A stretch of 43,352 nt of DNA from Thermofilum sp. (GTDB lineage Archaea > Thermoproteota > Thermoprotei > Thermofilales > Thermofilaceae), in assembly GCA_023269735.1 (NCBI GenBank), contig JAGDWA010000005.1, positions 1 through 43,352 of the forward strand, in the 5' to 3' direction. The notes under the pieces were generated by a model, which had not been told where the DNA came from, ran no database searches, and saw only the letters and a list, made by a program, of their open reading frames with translations. Every line of letters starts with the position of its first letter. Position 1 is the stretch's first letter. The translations under genes and the position numbers were made by a program. Below are positions 15,067 through 24,558 of this stretch, piece by piece.

Positions 15067-16137
15067 TCACGCGCGCTCGAGCCACATGCCCTCCATCATC
15101 GCCTCCGCCAGGGCCGCTATGTTCTCTAGGGGGGTCGGTGGATGGACCTCGGCGTAAAGCATCAGACCACCTCTCTCCGAGCCCAGCACCCTAAACACCC
15201 TACCGATGTACGAGCGTATCTCGCCGGGCGACCCGAAGGGTATGAGGTGCTGCCTATCGATGTCCAGGTCGATGCAGACCCTCCCCCAGAGCCTCTCCCG
15301 GATGCCCTCGGGCCCCCCGTTGACCCGGTCCTGGAGGTTCAGGATGTCCACCCCCGCCTCCAGCAGCTGGTCGGCAACCTCCATGATCCCCCCGTCCGTG
15401 TGCAGCCGCACGCGCGCGCCCCGCGAGTGGGCGTAGGAGAAGAACTTGGCGTAGGCCGGGAAGATGAACTCGCGGAACGTCGCGGGGCTGATCGGCATTC
15501 CGGTTTGCGTGCCCAGGTCATCGCCGAAGCTCACAACGTCGACCCTCCCGAACTTCAGCAGCCTCCTCAGCAGCTGCATGTTGTACTCCGTCAGCGCCTC
15601 AACTAGCTCGTATATCTGGGGGGGCCTCAGGACAAAATCCCTGAGGAGGTTCCTGAAGCCCCTCAGGTAGTACAGCCTCTGGAAGAAGAAGCCGTGCGGC
15701 ATCGGCGCCACCACGAGCGACCCCGACTCCCTCGCCCTGTCCATCTGCTCGTACAGGGTCTCCCAGGGTATGAGGCTCGCGCCCCCCTCGACCGGGAGGC
15801 CCGCCTCCGGGTCGGGCAGCCTGTACTCCCTCCACCTGCTCCAATCCTCGAGCGGGTGCTTCACCACCTGGCCCTGGTACCCCTTGATGGTGAAGTGCCA
15901 CACGCAGCCGAAGGGGTCGACGCGGGTTTCGTCGGTGTACACGACGCCGGGCTCACCCTCGTACCTTATGCTCCCCCGCCTGAAGCCGGGGAAGAGCAGC
16001 GGGTAGCGCTCAGCAAGCTCCTCGAGCCTCTCCCTGTGCGTGTTCCACACGGGCCAGAAGACGCTGATGACGCAGGGCACGTACTCGGGGTACGCGAAGT
16101 CGGCTGCCCTCAGGTAGTTCTCCCGCCACGAGAGCAC
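15067..16137 (-). CDS. uroporphyrinogen decarboxylase (URO-D) family protein, function uncertain
   Basis: VDVVSFGDDLGTQTGMPISPATFREFIFPAY, LHTDGGIMEVADQLLEAGVDILN typical of UroD/methyltransferase family. Confidence 0.75.
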   Translation of the reverse strand: MLSWRENYLRAADFAYPEYVPCVISVFWPVWNTHRERLEELAERYPLLFPGFRRGSIRYEGEPGVVYTDETRVDPFGCVWHFTIKGYQGQVVKHPLEDWSRWREYRLPDPEAGLPVEGGASLIPWETLYEQMDRARESGSLVVAPMPHGFFFQRLYYLRGFRNLLRDFVLRPPQIYELVEALTEYNMQLLRRLLKFGRVDVVSFGDDLGTQTGMPISPATFREFIFPAYAKFFSYAHSRGARVRLHTDGGIMEVADQLLEAGVDILNLQDRVNGGPEGIRERLWGRVCIDLDIDRQHLIPFGSPGEIRSYIGRVFRVLGSERGGLMLYAEVHPPTPLENIAALAEAMMEGMWLERA

Positions 16138-16195
16138 AGGCTCTGCCCGGTCGGGGGAGGAGGGGAGGGAAAAAGAGCTTTCTTTCGTGTCGACC

Positions 16196-17170
16196 TCAGA
16201 CTTTGACCTCCCTCTCCACGTAGTAGACGGAGTACGATATGCTGACGGCCCTGCTCGCCTCGTCTATCAGGCGCCAGTCCTCGAGCCTCAGCCTCCAGCC
16301 GGCGGCGCCCGCGATCTCCTCCACTTGCTCGGGCGACTTGGCGCCAGGGATCGGCACAACCACGGGGCTCGAAGCTATGAGCCAGTTCAGCGCCACCTGC
16401 GTTGGCGTCTTACCGTACTTCTCCCCGACGGCCTTCAGCAGCTTGACCAGCTCGTAGACCTTGGCGAAGTTCGAGGGGTGGAAGACGGGGTCCGCGGCCC
16501 TTACGTCGGCGAAGCGGGGGAGGTTCTCGGGCGTGTACTTCCCGGTGAGCGCCCCCTTGGCTATCGGGCTCCACGCTTGGACGGTTATCTGGCAGCTCTC
16601 CGCGTAGGGTATGACCTCCTCCTCGGCCCACCTCTCCACGAGGTTGTACCTGTGCTGGAAGACCTCGACGTCCGCCCTGGAGAGGCTGCTCCTGAAGCTC
16701 TCGACGAGCTCTACGGGGAAGTTGCTCAGGCCTAGGTACCTCACGGCGCCGGAGTTGACGAGCTTCTCCAGCGCCCTAGCGTAGACGCGGGTCGGGTAGT
16801 TGTGCCAGGCTGGGGGCCAGTGCACCAGCAGCGCGTCGATGTAGCCCAGGCCCAGCAGCTTCAGCGACTTCTCGACAGCCCGCGGAATGTCGAGGGGGTT
16901 AAGGAAGTCGGCCGGTATCTTCGTGGTGACGACGACCTCGTCGCGCTTCACGCCGAGCTCCTTGAGGGCCTTGCCCAGCATCGCCTCGCTGAGGCCGTTC
17001 CCGTAGACCATCGCCGTGTCGAAGAAGTTGATCCCCAGCTCGAGGGCCCTGCTAACGACGGCCTTGGCCTTCTCATAATCAGTGAGGCCCCAAGCCTCGC
17101 TGAACTGCCACGCGCCCAGGCCGATCCTGGATATCTTCTCCTTGGTCTTGCCCAGGGTCGTGTGCTCCAC
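16196..17170 (-). CDS. aldo/keto reductase
   Basis: GLGAWQFSEAWG, FFDTAMVYGNGLSEAMLGKAL, LLVHWPP, IPGAKSPEQVEEIAGA. Confidence 0.9.
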   Translation of the reverse strand: MEHTTLGKTKEKISRIGLGAWQFSEAWGLTDYEKAKAVVSRALELGINFFDTAMVYGNGLSEAMLGKALKELGVKRDEVVVTTKIPADFLNPLDIPRAVEKSLKLLGLGYIDALLVHWPPAWHNYPTRVYARALEKLVNSGAVRYLGLSNFPVELVESFRSSLSRADVEVFQHRYNLVERWAEEEVIPYAESCQITVQAWSPIAKGALTGKYTPENLPRFADVRAADPVFHPSNFAKVYELVKLLKAVGEKYGKTPTQVALNWLIASSPVVVPIPGAKSPEQVEEIAGAAGWRLRLEDWRLIDEASRAVSISYSVYYVEREVKV

Positions 17171-17250
17171 GCGGGGGATGCCACTGTCACAATATTTAAG
17201 CCTAGCGGGGCACGCAGCGCTTAAAAAGCGTGATCCCCCTTGGAGCCCCC

Positions 17251-18408
17251 GTGCGCCTTGCGACCAAGCTGGTGCACGGGCACGGGTACTTCGATGAGGG
17301 TACGGGCGCCTTCATACCGCCCATCTACCAGAGCGCGATGTTCGAGCAGCCGGAGAGGTCCACGGGCCAGACCCGCCTGAGCGATAGGGGCACCGAGCTC
17401 AAGTACTCGCGGGAGGAGAACCCAACCGTCAGGGCCCTCGAGAGGGCGCTCGCCGCCGTGGAGGGGGCGGAGGACGCGCTGGCCTTCTCCAGCGGGATGG
17501 GCGCGATCTCGACGACGTACTTAGCCCTCCTCAAGCAGGGGTCCCGCATCCTCGTGACGATGGAGGGCTACGGCACGACCATACAGCTCGCCACGGACCT
17601 CGAGAAGTTCGGTGTCCGGGCCGCGAAGGTGTGGCCCTCCGCGGAGGCGTTCGTCGAGGAGGTGAAGGAGGGCGACCTCGTGCTCGTCGAGACGGTGACC
17701 AACCCCACCCTCCGCGTCGTCGACGTGCCGGAGGTGGCCAAGCACTGCAGGGAGGTGGGGGCCACGCTGATCGTAGACAACACCTTCGCGACCCCGGTCA
17801 TCTTCAAGCCGGTGCGCGCGGGGGCAGCGATGGCCGTCGAGAGCCTGACGAAGTACATCGCGGGCCACAACGACGTGATCGGCGGCTGCGTGGCGGGGTC
17901 GAGGGGGACCATCGGGGACCTCTGGGAGTGGAGGAGGAAGCTGGGGACGATCATGAGCCCGTTCGAGGCTTTCCTCGTGCTGAGGGGGCTCAAGACGCTG
18001 GAGGTCAGGTTCGAGAGGCTGTCGCGGACGGCTCTTGAGCTCGCCGAGTTCCTAGAGGACCACCCGGCGGTGGAGGAGGTGCTCTACCCGGGCCTCAGCT
18101 CCAGCCCCTACAAGAGCATCGCGGACAGGATCTTCGAGAGGAGGCTGTACGGGGGCGTCCTCTCCTTCAAGGTGAAGGGCGGGCGCAGCAAGGCTCTCGA
18201 GGTGCTCAGGCGGGTGCGGATCATTAAGCCGGCGCCCAGCCTGGGCGGAACCGAGAGCCTGCTGACCTACCCAGTCATCAGCGCGGCCAAGACGATGCCG
18301 GAGGAGGACAGGCTGAAGCTGGGCATCACCGACAACCTGCTGAGGCTCTCGGTGGGCCTTGAGGACCCAGAGGACCTCAAGGAGGATCTGTCCGCAGCTC
18401 TTGCATAG
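17251..18408 (+). CDS. Cys/Met metabolism PLP-dependent enzyme (cystathionine gamma-synthase/lyase family)
   Basis: YSREENPTVRALERALAAVEGAEDALAFSSGMGAI, VDNTFATP, ESLTKYIAGHNDVIGG. Start GTG 17251 proposed from ttaaaaag TATA; track ORF starts at 17230. Confidence 0.9.
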   Translation: MRLATKLVHGHGYFDEGTGAFIPPIYQSAMFEQPERSTGQTRLSDRGTELKYSREENPTVRALERALAAVEGAEDALAFSSGMGAISTTYLALLKQGSRILVTMEGYGTTIQLATDLEKFGVRAAKVWPSAEAFVEEVKEGDLVLVETVTNPTLRVVDVPEVAKHCREVGATLIVDNTFATPVIFKPVRAGAAMAVESLTKYIAGHNDVIGGCVAGSRGTIGDLWEWRRKLGTIMSPFEAFLVLRGLKTLEVRFERLSRTALELAEFLEDHPAVEEVLYPGLSSSPYKSIADRIFERRLYGGVLSFKVKGGRSKALEVLRRVRIIKPAPSLGGTESLLTYPVISAAKTMPEEDRLKLGITDNLLRLSVGLEDPEDLKEDLSAALA

Positions 18409-18452
18409 CGTGAAAAAAAAGTTAAAGGAGAGCCCGAGACGAGGTTTACCCC

Positions 18453-18662
18453 GTGAGGCCTGAGGAGGTGTTCGGGGTCAACGCCGGTAAGGTCTGGAAG
18501 GCCTTGAAGGACGCGGGGCGCCCAATGACGGCCAAGGAGATCGCCGGGTCCTCGGGGCTCAAGATCACGGACGTGTACGCGGCGCTAGGGTGGCTGGGGA
18601 GGGAGGGGAAGATAGAGATCATCAGGGAGAAGAAGAAAATACTATACAGGCTGCTCGAGTAG
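18453..18662 (+). CDS. small winged helix-turn-helix protein (DUF2582-like)
   Basis: 69 aa; NAGKVWKALKDAGRPMTAKEIAGSSGLKITDVYAALGWLGREGKIEI wHTH. Confidence 0.75.
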   Translation: MRPEEVFGVNAGKVWKALKDAGRPMTAKEIAGSSGLKITDVYAALGWLGREGKIEIIREKKKILYRLLE

Positions 18663-18666
18663 CCCG

Positions 18667-19356
18667 GTGGAGCGGGGGTTGAGGAGGGGCGAGCTAGCCA
18701 AGCTCATCGATTACGCACTGGTCAAGCCGACCCACACGCTCGCCGACGTCGAGAGGGCCTGCAGAGAGGTGGTCGAGCTTAGGATCGGGGCCCTGTGCGT
18801 CCTCCCGCCCTTTGTTAGGTACGCGTCCGCCGCGCTCGCTGGGCGCGGCAGGGTCTGCGCGGTCGTGTCGTTCCCCTTCGGCGCGGACCCGACCGAGGTC
18901 AAGGTCAGGGAGGCCGAGCACGTCGTAGGAGAAGGGGCCGACGAGATCGACTTCGTCATCAACCTCCCCCTCTTCAAGTCCGGGAGGTACGAGGAGGTGC
19001 TCAGGGACATTGAGGCGGTCACGCACGCGGCCAAGAGGGCCGGGGAGAGGCTGGGCAAGGAGATCGTCGTGAAGGCGATCATCGAGACCGGCTACCTGAC
19101 CCCGGAGGAGGTGGTTACCGCGAGCAGGCTGGTCGAGGAGGGCGGGGCCGACTTCGTGAAGACCTGCACGGGCTTCGGCCCCCGGGGCGCCACGCTGGAT
19201 GACGTGAGGCTCATCTTGAGCGCCGTGAGGAGGGCCAGGGTCAAAGCGGCAGGCGGGATCTCGACGTACGAGAGGGCAGTCGAGTTCGTGAGAGCAGGGG
19301 CGAGCAGGATAGGGACGTCGCACGCCGTCGAGATCCTCAGCTCCGCCCCCCACTGA
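18667..19356 (+). CDS. deoC: deoxyribose-phosphate aldolase
   Basis: DEIDFVINLPLFKSG, VVKAIIETGYLT, ADFVKTCTGFGPRGAT, VKAAGGISTYERA, RIGTSHAVEI. Confidence 0.92.
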   Translation: MERGLRRGELAKLIDYALVKPTHTLADVERACREVVELRIGALCVLPPFVRYASAALAGRGRVCAVVSFPFGADPTEVKVREAEHVVGEGADEIDFVINLPLFKSGRYEEVLRDIEAVTHAAKRAGERLGKEIVVKAIIETGYLTPEEVVTASRLVEEGGADFVKTCTGFGPRGATLDDVRLILSAVRRARVKAAGGISTYERAVEFVRAGASRIGTSHAVEILSSAPH

Positions 19357-19750
19357 GCGCCTGCGGGACGAGGAACCTCCGCACCCACGCCACGCCCCTC
19401 ACCCCGGTCAGCTCCCTGACGAGCTGCTTGACCCGCCCCCCGTCGCCCCTGACCACGAGCACCTCCATGCACTCATCCTCCCCAACGTGGACGTGGAGCG
19501 TGGAGACGATGGTATCGAGGTAGCGGTGACCCAAGCCCCTTAGCTCTTCCGCTGCGTGCCCCGAGTACCTGTAGATGATGACGCCCATGACAGGCCCCCT
19601 GGGCTCCTCCGAGTACGCCTCCAGCAGCAGCCTTACTGCTTCCGCCACTGCCTGGCTTCGGCTCCTGAAAGCGGTCGACGAGAGCTCGTCTAGAGCGGCA
19701 GCAAGGTGCTGGGGGAGGGTGACCGATATGCGGACGAGCCTCTCGCCCAC
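19337..19750 (-). CDS. nikR: NikR-like ribbon-helix-helix nickel-responsive regulator
   Basis: RISVTLPQHLAAALDEL RHH N-terminus; Ni-site-like HVHVGEDECMEVLVVRG. Confidence 0.85.
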   Translation of the reverse strand: MGERLVRISVTLPQHLAAALDELSSTAFRSRSQAVAEAVRLLLEAYSEEPRGPVMGVIIYRYSGHAAEELRGLGHRYLDTIVSTLHVHVGEDECMEVLVVRGDGGRVKQLVRELTGVRGVAWVRRFLVPQALSGGRS

Positions 19751-19834
19751 TTGCGGCTGGCCCCTCGGTCGGATAAGAAGGTAGCGCGTCCGCGATAGAG
19801 CTTAAAAGGCTGCGCCGGTGGGAGAGGGGGGCCA

Positions 19835-20107
19835 ATGAGCGCGGCGGGGCGGAGGGCCTTCATACTGTGCTACCGGCGCGGGAGCGGCTCCCAGAGCGAG
19901 CACTATGTCCTACTCGAGGTAGAGGGGGTCAGGAGTCGCGAGGAGGCCTCGCACCTCGTTGGCAGGAAGGTTGTCTGGGTCCGCCCAGACGGTAGGAGCT
20001 TCGTCGGGAGGATCGTGCGCGCCCACGGCGGGAGAGGGAGGGTCATCGCGAGGTTCAGGAGGCCTCTGCCCGGCCAAGCGCTGGGGACGCAGGCGGTGGT
20101 TCTCTGA
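19835..20107 (+). CDS. rpl35ae: 50S ribosomal protein L35Ae
   Basis: YVLLEVEGVRSREEASHLVGRKVVW...GRIVRAHGGRGRVIARFRRPLPGQALGTQAVVL. Confidence 0.85.
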   Translation: MSAAGRRAFILCYRRGSGSQSEHYVLLEVEGVRSREEASHLVGRKVVWVRPDGRSFVGRIVRAHGGRGRVIARFRRPLPGQALGTQAVVL

Positions 20108-20152
20108 GCCGGCGCGGTAAAGCATATATCTGAAAAAAGGGAAAGAGCTTGG

Positions 20153-20386
20153 ATGAGGTATTGGCGGGGCACGGTCGTCGAGGTCGAGGTCGATCATAGG
20201 AGGGTGACCTACGTCGAGTTCGTGAGGATAGTGGGCGAGCTCAACGGCAAGATCGTCGCGCGCGACGGCTTCTGGCCCCTCGCCAGGTACAAGGTGCTCC
20301 TCCCCAAGAAGAACGTGAGGGAGCTGCTCCGCACTATTGAGGAGGCTCAACGAAGCGGAGCCGAAGGGCAGACAGGCGCCCCATGA
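20153..20386 (+). CDS. hypothetical protein, 77 aa
   Basis: ATG after AT-rich promoter-like stretch (gtaaagcatatatctgaaaaaaggg); KIVARDGFWPLARYKVLLPKKN. Confidence 0.6.
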   Translation: MRYWRGTVVEVEVDHRRVTYVEFVRIVGELNGKIVARDGFWPLARYKVLLPKKNVRELLRTIEEAQRSGAEGQTGAP

Positions 20387-20798
20387 CCAGGCTCACGAAC
20401 CTGTCGATCTCCGCAGCCCCTACCCCCCTCTCCTCGGCCCTCCTCTTCACTAAGCTCTCGACCACCGCGTACCGCTTATAGCGCTCGTTCAGCTCCTTCC
20501 ACGGTAGCCCGGCGAGAGCCCTCGCGATCCTCTCGTCGTAGGGGAGCAGCCCCCTCAGCATCAGCACCGCGATTATCGGGTAGCCCACGTACCCCCTGAG
20601 CCTGGTGCCGTTGTCGTCGCTGTACGCCTCACCCCTCTCGACGTCCACGTAGACCGTGTACGTGCGGTCGCCCATCGAGGACTCGACCCGCGCCCTGCGG
20701 TCGTCTAGCAGCGTGACGCGCCCATCGGCTATCGAGCCCAATGCCTCCAGGACCTTGATCCTGGGCGGCGGCTCCAGGACTCTCCCCGCGGCTGCCAC
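20334..20798 (-). CDS. hypothetical protein, 154 aa
   Basis: coherent basic/acidic composition; occupies otherwise empty strand between 20386 and 20835. Confidence 0.6.
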   Translation of the reverse strand: MAAAGRVLEPPPRIKVLEALGSIADGRVTLLDDRRARVESSMGDRTYTVYVDVERGEAYSDDNGTRLRGYVGYPIIAVLMLRGLLPYDERIARALAGLPWKELNERYKRYAVVESLVKRRAEERGVGAAEIDRFVSLVMGRLSALRLRFVEPPQ

Positions 20799-20834
20799 GG
20801 GTGGACGGGCGCGCAGCGGCTAAATCCCTACCGG

Positions 20835-23054
20835 TTACCTCCTGAGGCGCACCACCCTCCCGCGGCACTTGATCTTGAGCAGCTGCCCCTCCCTCGCGCC
20901 CTCCCCTCCCTCCACCTTGACGTCTCCCTCCGCCCTCACGACCAGCGTCCCCGCCTCCCTCAGCATGAGCACCACCTCGTCCTCGAACGCGGCCGCGGCA
21001 TCGATGCCGCGCGGCATCAGGTAGATGTCCGCGAGGCCTATGGGCACTAGCCAGCTCGAGCGGGGCGCTATCACGAAAAGCTTGACGCCCATGGGCTCGA
21101 GCTCGAATTCCGCGCGCTGGCTCTTAAGCTCCCCGCTGAAGTACTCGTACAGCAAGTAGTCGCCCTCGGGGAGCAGCGCGTCGGAGGGCGAGACGCTCCC
21201 CCTGACCTTAGCGTCATCCTTGTGGATGTTGAAGGCGGCCACGATGCCGTAGGTGCCCACGCCCTCCACGCTCACCCTCGTGAAGACCTTCAGGGGCACT
21301 GGCTCGTTGTAGGGGTCCCTCATCAGCACGTCCTCGGTCGGCAGCGCCGGGTGGTCGGGCAGCGGGAGGCTCCCGTCGCTGAAGGCGAGCGGCCTAACGA
21401 CCTCCGCCACAGTCTTGCCGGGCTCGTCGGTGATGTAGACGGGGCCGCCGCTGACGGCCCTCGCCACCGCCTGCTGGAGGGCCCACGGGTCGTGGCTCTG
21501 GAACATGTCCCAGTCAGGCCAGACGACCTGCGACATGAAGAGCGCGTTGTAGGCGTTGAAGTACAGGTGCAGCTTGTCCCTCGACTTCCTGTGGGGCACG
21601 ATGTAGTCCACGCAGTTCCTCGCGACGGTCGAGCGCAGCCAGTTGAAGACGTTCTCCGGCTGCTGCGCCATGCAGTTGAGCACCTCGAGCGAGTTGACGT
21701 GGGCCGCGGCCTCGAGCCCCTCGTGGAGCCTGCGGGCCGCCTCCTCCACAGGCAGTCGGCCGGCGTACGCGTACCCGACGAAGGACTGGTTGTCGACCTT
21801 GACGAAGTCGAAGCCCCAGCCCCTCAGCGTGGCGTACCAGTCCCTGAACAGCTCGAAGGCCCTCGCCGGGTCGGGGATCCGGTAACCGTCGGCCTCCACG
21901 AGGAGGCCCCTCCAGCGCTCGTCGAGCTCGCTCCCCTTCGCCACGCCGCCCCAGTGGACGTTGAGCGTGTGCCAGAGCCCCACGTACTTGATCCCCATCC
22001 TCTTCAGCTCCCCGACGAGCGGGGCGAAGCCCGCTGGGAACTTCCGCGCGTCGGGCGCCAGCCTCCTGATCCTCTGGCCGGGCCACGGGGCTGCCTCCTC
22101 GTCCTGCCAGCCGTCGTCAATCAGGACGAAGCCCAGCCTTATGCCCTTCTCCGCTATCGACCTGCACGCCGAGAGGATTCTGTCAGCCGTCGGCTCGCGC
22201 CAGCAGGCGTTCCAGCTGCACCAGCCTAGGTAGCGGAAGGGCTCGGCGAGCTTCTTGCTCCTCCTGAGCGACCCTGCCTTCCCAATCAGCCCGAAGGCGG
22301 CTTCGTACCCCCTCTCCACCGCTGCGTAGGGGCTGGTTGAGGTCGAGAAGACGAGCAGCGAGACCCTCCTCCAGCGCCCTCCCACGCCCCTGTGCAGCAT
22401 CACGCTGAAGCCACCCCCCTCGAACCTCGAGATGTAGCCCCGGCAGCCGGCGTCCGAGACGGGCAGGAGGAACGCGTAGCCCCTCTCGTTCTTCGCCAGG
22501 AGCTGCGAGACCTTGAGGTTCCTCGGCAGCCCCTCGAGGCCGGCAGCATGGATGGGGTAGCTCCAGGGGCAGTACTCGAGCTCACCCGCCTCCCTCAGCT
22601 GGGGGTACGCGTAGGGCTCCGCGTCCCCGAAGTACTTGTCGGGGTCGTAAGTGAAGTGGTAGAGCAGGAGCCTGCCGAACCCCTCCAGCCGACCCCTCAC
22701 CTCGGCAACGACGCCGTCTGAGCTGTAACCGTCGGCCTCCGCCACGATCGCCGTGACGCCCTCGAGCGGCTCCGAGACGTGGAGCACAGCGCTCCCCTCC
22801 GCGAACCTGAGCCGGATCTCGCCGCCTACCGCCTCCATCGAAGTAGGCTCCGCAAGGGGCCCAGAGAGCGCAAGACGGGGTCTCAAGGTCAGCCTGAAGC
22901 CCAGCCCCTCGACCACTAGGTCGGTGGCCCTGACCGTCAGGCCCGCCACGAGGCCGAAGGGTCGGGGGATGTAATTAATGTATCGTGCGCGGGGTTTTTG
23001 CCGCAGGGGGGAGGGGTAGAGGGGGTCGAGCTGGCCAGGGTAGTGGAGGTGCAC
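20835..23054 (-). CDS. GH36-like alpha-galactosidase / raffinose synthase (Sip1) family; exact start uncertain (probably near 22980)
   Basis: FRYLGWCSWNACWREPTADRIL, LGFVLIDDGWQDEE, GFDFVKVDNQSFV, VWPDWDMFQSHDPWA, SGGPVYITDEPGKT. Confidence 0.85.
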   Translation of the reverse strand: MHLHYPGQLDPLYPSPLRQKPRARYINYIPRPFGLVAGLTVRATDLVVEGLGFRLTLRPRLALSGPLAEPTSMEAVGGEIRLRFAEGSAVLHVSEPLEGVTAIVAEADGYSSDGVVAEVRGRLEGFGRLLLYHFTYDPDKYFGDAEPYAYPQLREAGELEYCPWSYPIHAAGLEGLPRNLKVSQLLAKNERGYAFLLPVSDAGCRGYISRFEGGGFSVMLHRGVGGRWRRVSLLVFSTSTSPYAAVERGYEAAFGLIGKAGSLRRSKKLAEPFRYLGWCSWNACWREPTADRILSACRSIAEKGIRLGFVLIDDGWQDEEAAPWPGQRIRRLAPDARKFPAGFAPLVGELKRMGIKYVGLWHTLNVHWGGVAKGSELDERWRGLLVEADGYRIPDPARAFELFRDWYATLRGWGFDFVKVDNQSFVGYAYAGRLPVEEAARRLHEGLEAAAHVNSLEVLNCMAQQPENVFNWLRSTVARNCVDYIVPHRKSRDKLHLYFNAYNALFMSQVVWPDWDMFQSHDPWALQQAVARAVSGGPVYITDEPGKTVAEVVRPLAFSDGSLPLPDHPALPTEDVLMRDPYNEPVPLKVFTRVSVEGVGTYGIVAAFNIHKDDAKVRGSVSPSDALLPEGDYLLYEYFSGELKSQRAEFELEPMGVKLFVIAPRSSWLVPIGLADIYLMPRGIDAAAAFEDEVVLMLREAGTLVVRAEGDVKVEGGEGAREGQLLKIKCRGRVVRLRR

Positions 23055-23504
23055 GCAGGCAGACTGATCTTCGTCAAGGCCAGCGACCGATCCACGACGA
23101 TCTTCGCGGTACCTGTGCCCAGCAGGAAGGGCTCCGCGCTGCTTCTCTTCGCGGCCCGCTCAGGCAGCGGGGGGAGGAGGTGGTGGTCCCCAACGCTGGC
23201 GCTCGCCGGGGCGCCCCTGCGCGCGTTCGTCGAGTCGCTACTGAGGATAGCCGAGCGCGGGGGGTCGGCGGCTTACAGGTCGAGGAAGAGCGGGCTGTTC
23301 GTGGCCGTGAGGCGGAGGGGGTCGGGCTACGTACTGCTGCTGGGGGGCGCTGGCGGTGTGTTCGCCTCGCTGAGGTTGAGCCGGGGCGACCTCCGCAAGG
23401 CGGCCGAGCTCCTAGAGGGCGTCACGCGCGCGGCCCCGAACGAGCTCCCCCTCCCCCTCACGTGGAAGGTCAAGGAGGCCGTCTTCGGGCCCCACGCTAG
23501 CTGA
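22998..23504 (+). CDS. hypothetical protein, 168 aa
   Basis: ORF fills the gap between divergent GH36-like gene and the convergent kinase gene; start may be internal. Confidence 0.5.
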   Translation: MPQGGGVEGVELARVVEVHAGRLIFVKASDRSTTIFAVPVPSRKGSALLLFAARSGSGGRRWWSPTLALAGAPLRAFVESLLRIAERGGSAAYRSRKSGLFVAVRRRGSGYVLLLGGAGGVFASLRLSRGDLRKAAELLEGVTRAAPNELPLPLTWKVKEAVFGPHAS

Positions 23505-24483
23505 CGAGCCCCAGCCTCCTCAGGCCGGCCCTGATGTTCTCCACCAGCCCTTCCCCGACCTCGACGCCCTCCAGCATGTAGGAGAGCAGCAGTGCGCCGG
23601 CGACCGGCGGGAGCTGGGGCTCGATGATCTCCACCTTGAAGTGCTCCTCCAGGAGGCTCCTGAAGGGCTCCAGGATCACGCTACCGGCCCTGAACACTCC
23701 CCCCACAACCGCCACCTTGATCGGCTGCTCGCCCTCCATCCGCAGCCTCCTGACGAGCGCCAAGACGTGGAGCGCGAGGTGCCGCGCAGCTGCCACCACT
23801 ATGCTCCTGGCCACGGCGTCGCCCCTCGCAGCGAGGCTAGTGACGAGAGGCGCCAGCCTGGCGATCTCCGTGACGCTGAGCTTCTCCACGTAGAGCTTCC
23901 TGACGAGCTCCTCGGGCGACCCGACCCCTAGGGCCCTCGTGAGCTCCTCCACCAGCGCGGTGGGCTCCCCCCTACCGTCGTATGCCCAGAGCACGGCCCT
24001 GAGGGCCTCGCAGGCTATGTAGTAGGCGCTGCCCTCGTCCCCAACCAGGTAGCCCCAGCCACCGCACCTGGCGTACTCGCCCGCCCTGTTCCTGGCGCCC
24101 GCGACCGACCCCGTGCCCGCTATCACTATCACGCCCGGCTGGCCCAGCGTGGCGCCGACCAGCGCGATCTCAGCGTCGTGTCGCACGTAGACCCTCCTGC
24201 TGGCCACGCGAGGCGCCGCCTCCCTCTCGAACAGCTCGAAGTCGTAGGAAGTGTCCATTCCCGCCAGGCCTAGCACGGCCACGTCAGCCGCCTCGGCTCC
24301 CGCGGCGGCTATCGAGCTCCTAATGGCCGCGTTGATGTTGCTAATCGCGCCCTCCAGCCCCACGATGTGGTAGTTGGAGGGGCCGCTCTCGCCGGAGCCC
24401 AGGACGAGGCCATCCTCGTCCGCCGCCACGGCGAGCGTCTTTGTGGCGCCACCGTCCACCCCTACGAATATCCTCCCCGGCAC
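23497..24483 (-). CDS. BadF/BadG/BcrA/BcrD-type ATPase, N-acetylglucosamine kinase-like
   Basis: IFVGVDGGATKTLAVAAD, VIVIAGTGSVAGARN, GGWGYLVGDEGSAYYIA, VAVVGGVFRAG. Confidence 0.88.
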   Translation of the reverse strand: MPGRIFVGVDGGATKTLAVAADEDGLVLGSGESGPSNYHIVGLEGAISNINAAIRSSIAAAGAEAADVAVLGLAGMDTSYDFELFEREAAPRVASRRVYVRHDAEIALVGATLGQPGVIVIAGTGSVAGARNRAGEYARCGGWGYLVGDEGSAYYIACEALRAVLWAYDGRGEPTALVEELTRALGVGSPEELVRKLYVEKLSVTEIARLAPLVTSLAARGDAVARSIVVAAARHLALHVLALVRRLRMEGEQPIKVAVVGGVFRAGSVILEPFRSLLEEHFKVEIIEPQLPPVAGALLLSYMLEGVEVGEGLVENIRAGLRRLGLVS

Positions 24484-24558
24484 ACCGGGCCGCTCCCAGG
24501 CCGCCTTAATAGGGCTTGCACCGCTAAGCTAATTAGTGTTTCAGGCGCCGACCTCAGC

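Noticed and set aside
21222-22229. 335-aa plus-strand ORF
   Set aside because: Antisense to conserved GH36-like motifs; composition artefact of high GC
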